A DNA stretch of 64,000 bases from Pseudomonas asuensis (GTDB lineage: Bacteria > Pseudomonadota > Gammaproteobacteria > Pseudomonadales > Pseudomonadaceae): the NCBI RefSeq assembly GCF_014646755.1, contig NZ_BMNW01000009.1:62001-126000 (forward strand). Direction: 5' to 3'. The notes under the pieces were generated by a model that saw nothing but the letters and a program-made list of their open reading frames with translations, searched no databases and was not told the DNA's origin. Numbering within the stretch: position 1 is the first letter of the stretch; each line of letters starts with the position of its first letter. Below, piece by piece: positions 62,278 through 64,000 of this stretch. A program made the translations under genes and the position numbers.

Positions 62278-64000
62278 TTGAACAGTACGTACGATTATTA
62301 TCAGCAACACGCTGCACAGTTTTTCGCTGAAACCGCTGAAGTCGATATGCACGAGCTACACATGCATTTCCTAGCTCGAATCCCGGCTGGTGGTTACATA
62401 CTTGATGCTGGCTGTGGCTCTGGGCGAGATGCCAAAGCTTTTATCCAGCAGGGTTATCAAGTCTCGGCTTTTGATGCTTCGCCGGCGTTAGCGGACCTTG
62501 CCAGCGATTATCTAGGGCAACCGGTACAGGTACTTCGTTTCTCTCAGTTCAGTGAAGTCTACATTTATGATGGCATCTGGGCTTGCGCCAGCTTATTGCA
62601 CGTTCCACAAATAGAGATGCCCCAAGCGCTAGCCAATCTCTGGCGTGGACTAAAGCCGGGTGGAGCCTTCTATTGCAGTTTCAAACTTGGACGGGGCGAG
62701 CGGGAGCAGAGTGGACGACGCTTTACAGATGCTGACGAGGAACAACTACGTGAGTGGCTGGCTACTGTGGACGATGTTGCTGACATCAAGATCTGGCATA
62801 CCCGCGATCAGCGCCCTGGTCGTGATGAGCAATGGATAAACCTATTGGCTTGCCGCGCTGAGGCACCTAGGCAGCGCCTAGTAACAGGCGGCCAAGACCA
62901 TTTTCTGCCGCACTTGCTCGCCGCTATCAGCAGTGCAAAAAAGATCGATATGGCCGTTGCGTTCGTCATGACGGGCGGGCTGGATCTGCTGATCGATGAC
63001 CTGCACGTCAAGCTTCAACCCCCAGGTGAGCACGAGGCAGCGTTTATGCCTGCGCGTGTACGTATCCTTACCAGTGATTACTTCGATGTAACGGATGTGG
63101 AGGCCCTGCGTCGATTGATGCTGCTGCAGGACGCTGGCGCCGAAGTGCGCGTTTATGAATGTAAAGGACCGCACAGCTTCCATTTGAAGGCATACCTATT
63201 CGTGACGCAGGACGACTCGAATAACGTGCAAGGTCAGGCTTTTATTGGCTCTAGCAACATCAGCCGTAAGGCATTACGTGATGGCCTAGAGTGGAACTAT
63301 CGCATCGACTATCCTGGCGATAAGGGATTTCTCGAAGCCTGTGACCGTTTCGAAACGTTATTCGCTGATCCACGTTCTAAGCCGCTAACGCACGCCTGGA
63401 TTGATGCTTATGAGGCGCGGCGCAAGAAGCTGCCTACTCTAGCGCCCATCGGCGTGGAAGAGGAGATCAAGCCACCTCCTACCCCAACATCAATACAAAA
63501 TGAGGCGTTGGCCGCGCTCGATAAAACCCGTGTAGAAGGCTATCAGCGCGGATTAGTCGTTCTTGCGACCGGTTTAGGCAAAACCTGGCTTGCTGCGTTC
63601 GACGCCAGGCAGTTCGGTGCTAAACGTGTATTGTTTGTAGCGCATCGAGAGGAAATCCTGCACCAAGCGGCTGAAACCTTCGTACGTATTCGCCCTGGTT
63701 TACGTGTGGGGTATTACATGAACCAGCAGCGCGATATAGAAGTCGAGGTGCTTTGTGCATCGATCCAGACGTTAGGACGTAACGAGCACTTGCAGCGCTT
63801 TTCTCCGCGCCATTTCGATTACATCATAGTGGATGAGTTTCACCACGCTGCCGCGCCTACTTACCGGCATTTGCTTAACCATTTCCTACCGGCCTTTTTA
63901 CTCGGTCTCACCGCCACCCCAGATCGCACCGATTGTTCAGACATACTCTCGTTATGCGATGACAACTTGGTTTTCCAGACGAATTTATTCCATGGTATCC
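62278..64000 (+). CDS. Methyltransferase-PLD nuclease-SF2 helicase fusion (N-terminal 574 codons; cut by window edge)
   Basis: An open frame continues to the window end. Three domains are visible from the TTG at 62278. Residues about 1-195 form a class I SAM methyltransferase (LDAGCGSGRDAKAF at 42-55, FDASPA, then LWRGLKPGGAFYCSF). Residues about 200-370 form a phospholipase D-type nuclease with one HxK motif (H302-L-K304) and GSSNISRKAL (324-333). Residues about 400 onward form a ResIII/DEAD-like helicase: LATGLGKTWLA (Walker A, 429-439), VDEFHH (DExH, 518-523), LTATPDRTD (543-551). PLD-helicase proteins with a C-terminal DUF3427 are restriction-like; here that end is outside the window. Start uncertain: TTG 62278 includes YYQQHAAQFF, a segment I take as the N-terminus of the methyltransferase; ATG 62347 is the next choice. 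Confidence 0.8.
   Translation, partial: MNSTYDYYQQHAAQFFAETAEVDMHELHMHFLARIPAGGYILDAGCGSGRDAKAFIQQGYQVSAFDASPALADLASDYLGQPVQVLRFSQFSEVYIYDGIWACASLLHVPQIEMPQALANLWRGLKPGGAFYCSFKLGRGEREQSGRRFTDADEEQLREWLATVDDVADIKIWHTRDQRPGRDEQWINLLACRAEAPRQRLVTGGQDHFLPHLLAAISSAKKIDMAVAFVMTGGLDLLIDDLHVKLQPPGEHEAAFMPARVRILTSDYFDVTDVEALRRLMLLQDAGAEVRVYECKGPHSFHLKAYLFVTQDDSNNVQGQAFIGSSNISRKALRDGLEWNYRIDYPGDKGFLEACDRFETLFADPRSKPLTHAWIDAYEARRKKLPTLAPIGVEEEIKPPPTPTSIQNEALAALDKTRVEGYQRGLVVLATGLGKTWLAAFDARQFGAKRVLFVAHREEILHQAAETFVRIRPGLRVGYYMNQQRDIEVEVLCASIQTLGRNEHLQRFSPRHFDYIIVDEFHHAAAPTYRHLLNHFLPAFLLGLTATPDRTDCSDILSLCDDNLVFQTNLFHGI

Noticed and set aside
62278-62860. Calling the methyltransferase at the right edge a tellurite-resistance TehB or a DNA base methylase
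   Set aside because: It has the SAM-binding GCGSG loop but no motif specific to TehB, and no clear (N/D)PP(Y/F) motif for DNA base methylation; only the fold can be stated.
1-64000. CRISPR arrays, insertion sequences, prophage or rRNA
   Set aside because: No regularly spaced repeats, transposase motifs, integrase genes, phage structural genes or rRNA sequences were seen on reading through.

Overview
The window looks like chromosomal DNA from a Pseudomonas-type gammaproteobacterium of moderate G+C (mid-50s by eye). Signs of this are the gene order cobO-cobB-bluB-cobD-cobC-cobQ-cobP-cobT-phosphatase-cobS, followed by a fadL-type porin, rnd-ycgL, ycgN, oligopeptidase B and a YafJ-type amidotransferase, which resembles the pseudomonad arrangement. 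Membrane PQQ glucose dehydrogenase, an endonuclease I, and several DUF families common in pseudomonads (YggL, DUF2789, DUF2937, DUF2167) agree. Species cannot be fixed from the sequence alone. No insertion sequences, prophage genes, rRNA or CRISPR arrays were seen.

Layout. 1-2.3 kb: the N-terminal end of a metallophosphoesterase, an Mrr-like protein with a degenerate nuclease site, and YggL. 2.4-11.6 kb: a cobalamin riboswitch followed by ten cobalamin genes whose nine junctions all overlap. They cover adenosylation, amidation, lower-ligand (DMB) synthesis, aminopropanol arm attachment and nucleotide-loop assembly. 11.6-22.9 kb: housekeeping genes (FadL porin, RNase D, YcgL, a hydroxyacid dehydrogenase, a nitroreductase, YcgN, oligopeptidase B, a class II amidotransferase). 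22.9-26.1 kb: a purine/hydantoin catabolic locus, with an NCS1 permease divergent from a GntR regulator and an allantoin/hydantoin racemase, carrying two identical palindromic operator candidates. 26.2 kb: tRNA-Val(GAC). 26.4-31.2 kb: a run of very small membrane, lipoprotein and acidic proteins, with endonuclease I, an I78 inhibitor and a cold-shock protein. 31.6-37.6 kb: PQQ glucose dehydrogenase, a bestrophin-like channel, small DUF proteins and a GST. 37.6-38.9 kb: a two-gene unit encoding a HAM1/ITPase-like protein and a SIR2-domain protein. 39-48.6 kb: DUF72, GNATs, a dipeptide-binding protein, an M3 peptidase, an IMPase and a YebC protein. 48.7-53 kb: an EmrAB-OprM type efflux operon. 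53-62 kb: CBS, GFA, DUF2167, an MFS exporter, a Suv3-like helicase, an RlpA-like lipoprotein and a serine hydrolase. 62.3 kb to the end: the first 574 codons of a methyltransferase-PLD nuclease-SF2 helicase fusion.

Most interesting points. The HAM1-like protein keeps its purine-recognition residues but has His65 in place of the catalytic Asp. It is translationally adjacent to an intact SIR2 NADase-like domain, which suggests a noncanonical-nucleotide sensor coupled to an NAD-depleting effector, a probable anti-phage module. No deaminase gene is next to it. The second likely defence gene is the fusion at the right edge. A third, the Mrr-like protein at 845, has lost its predicted catalytic residues. 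The M3 peptidase gene has a second, strong ribosome-binding site just after its signal peptide, which suggests one exported and one cytosolic product.
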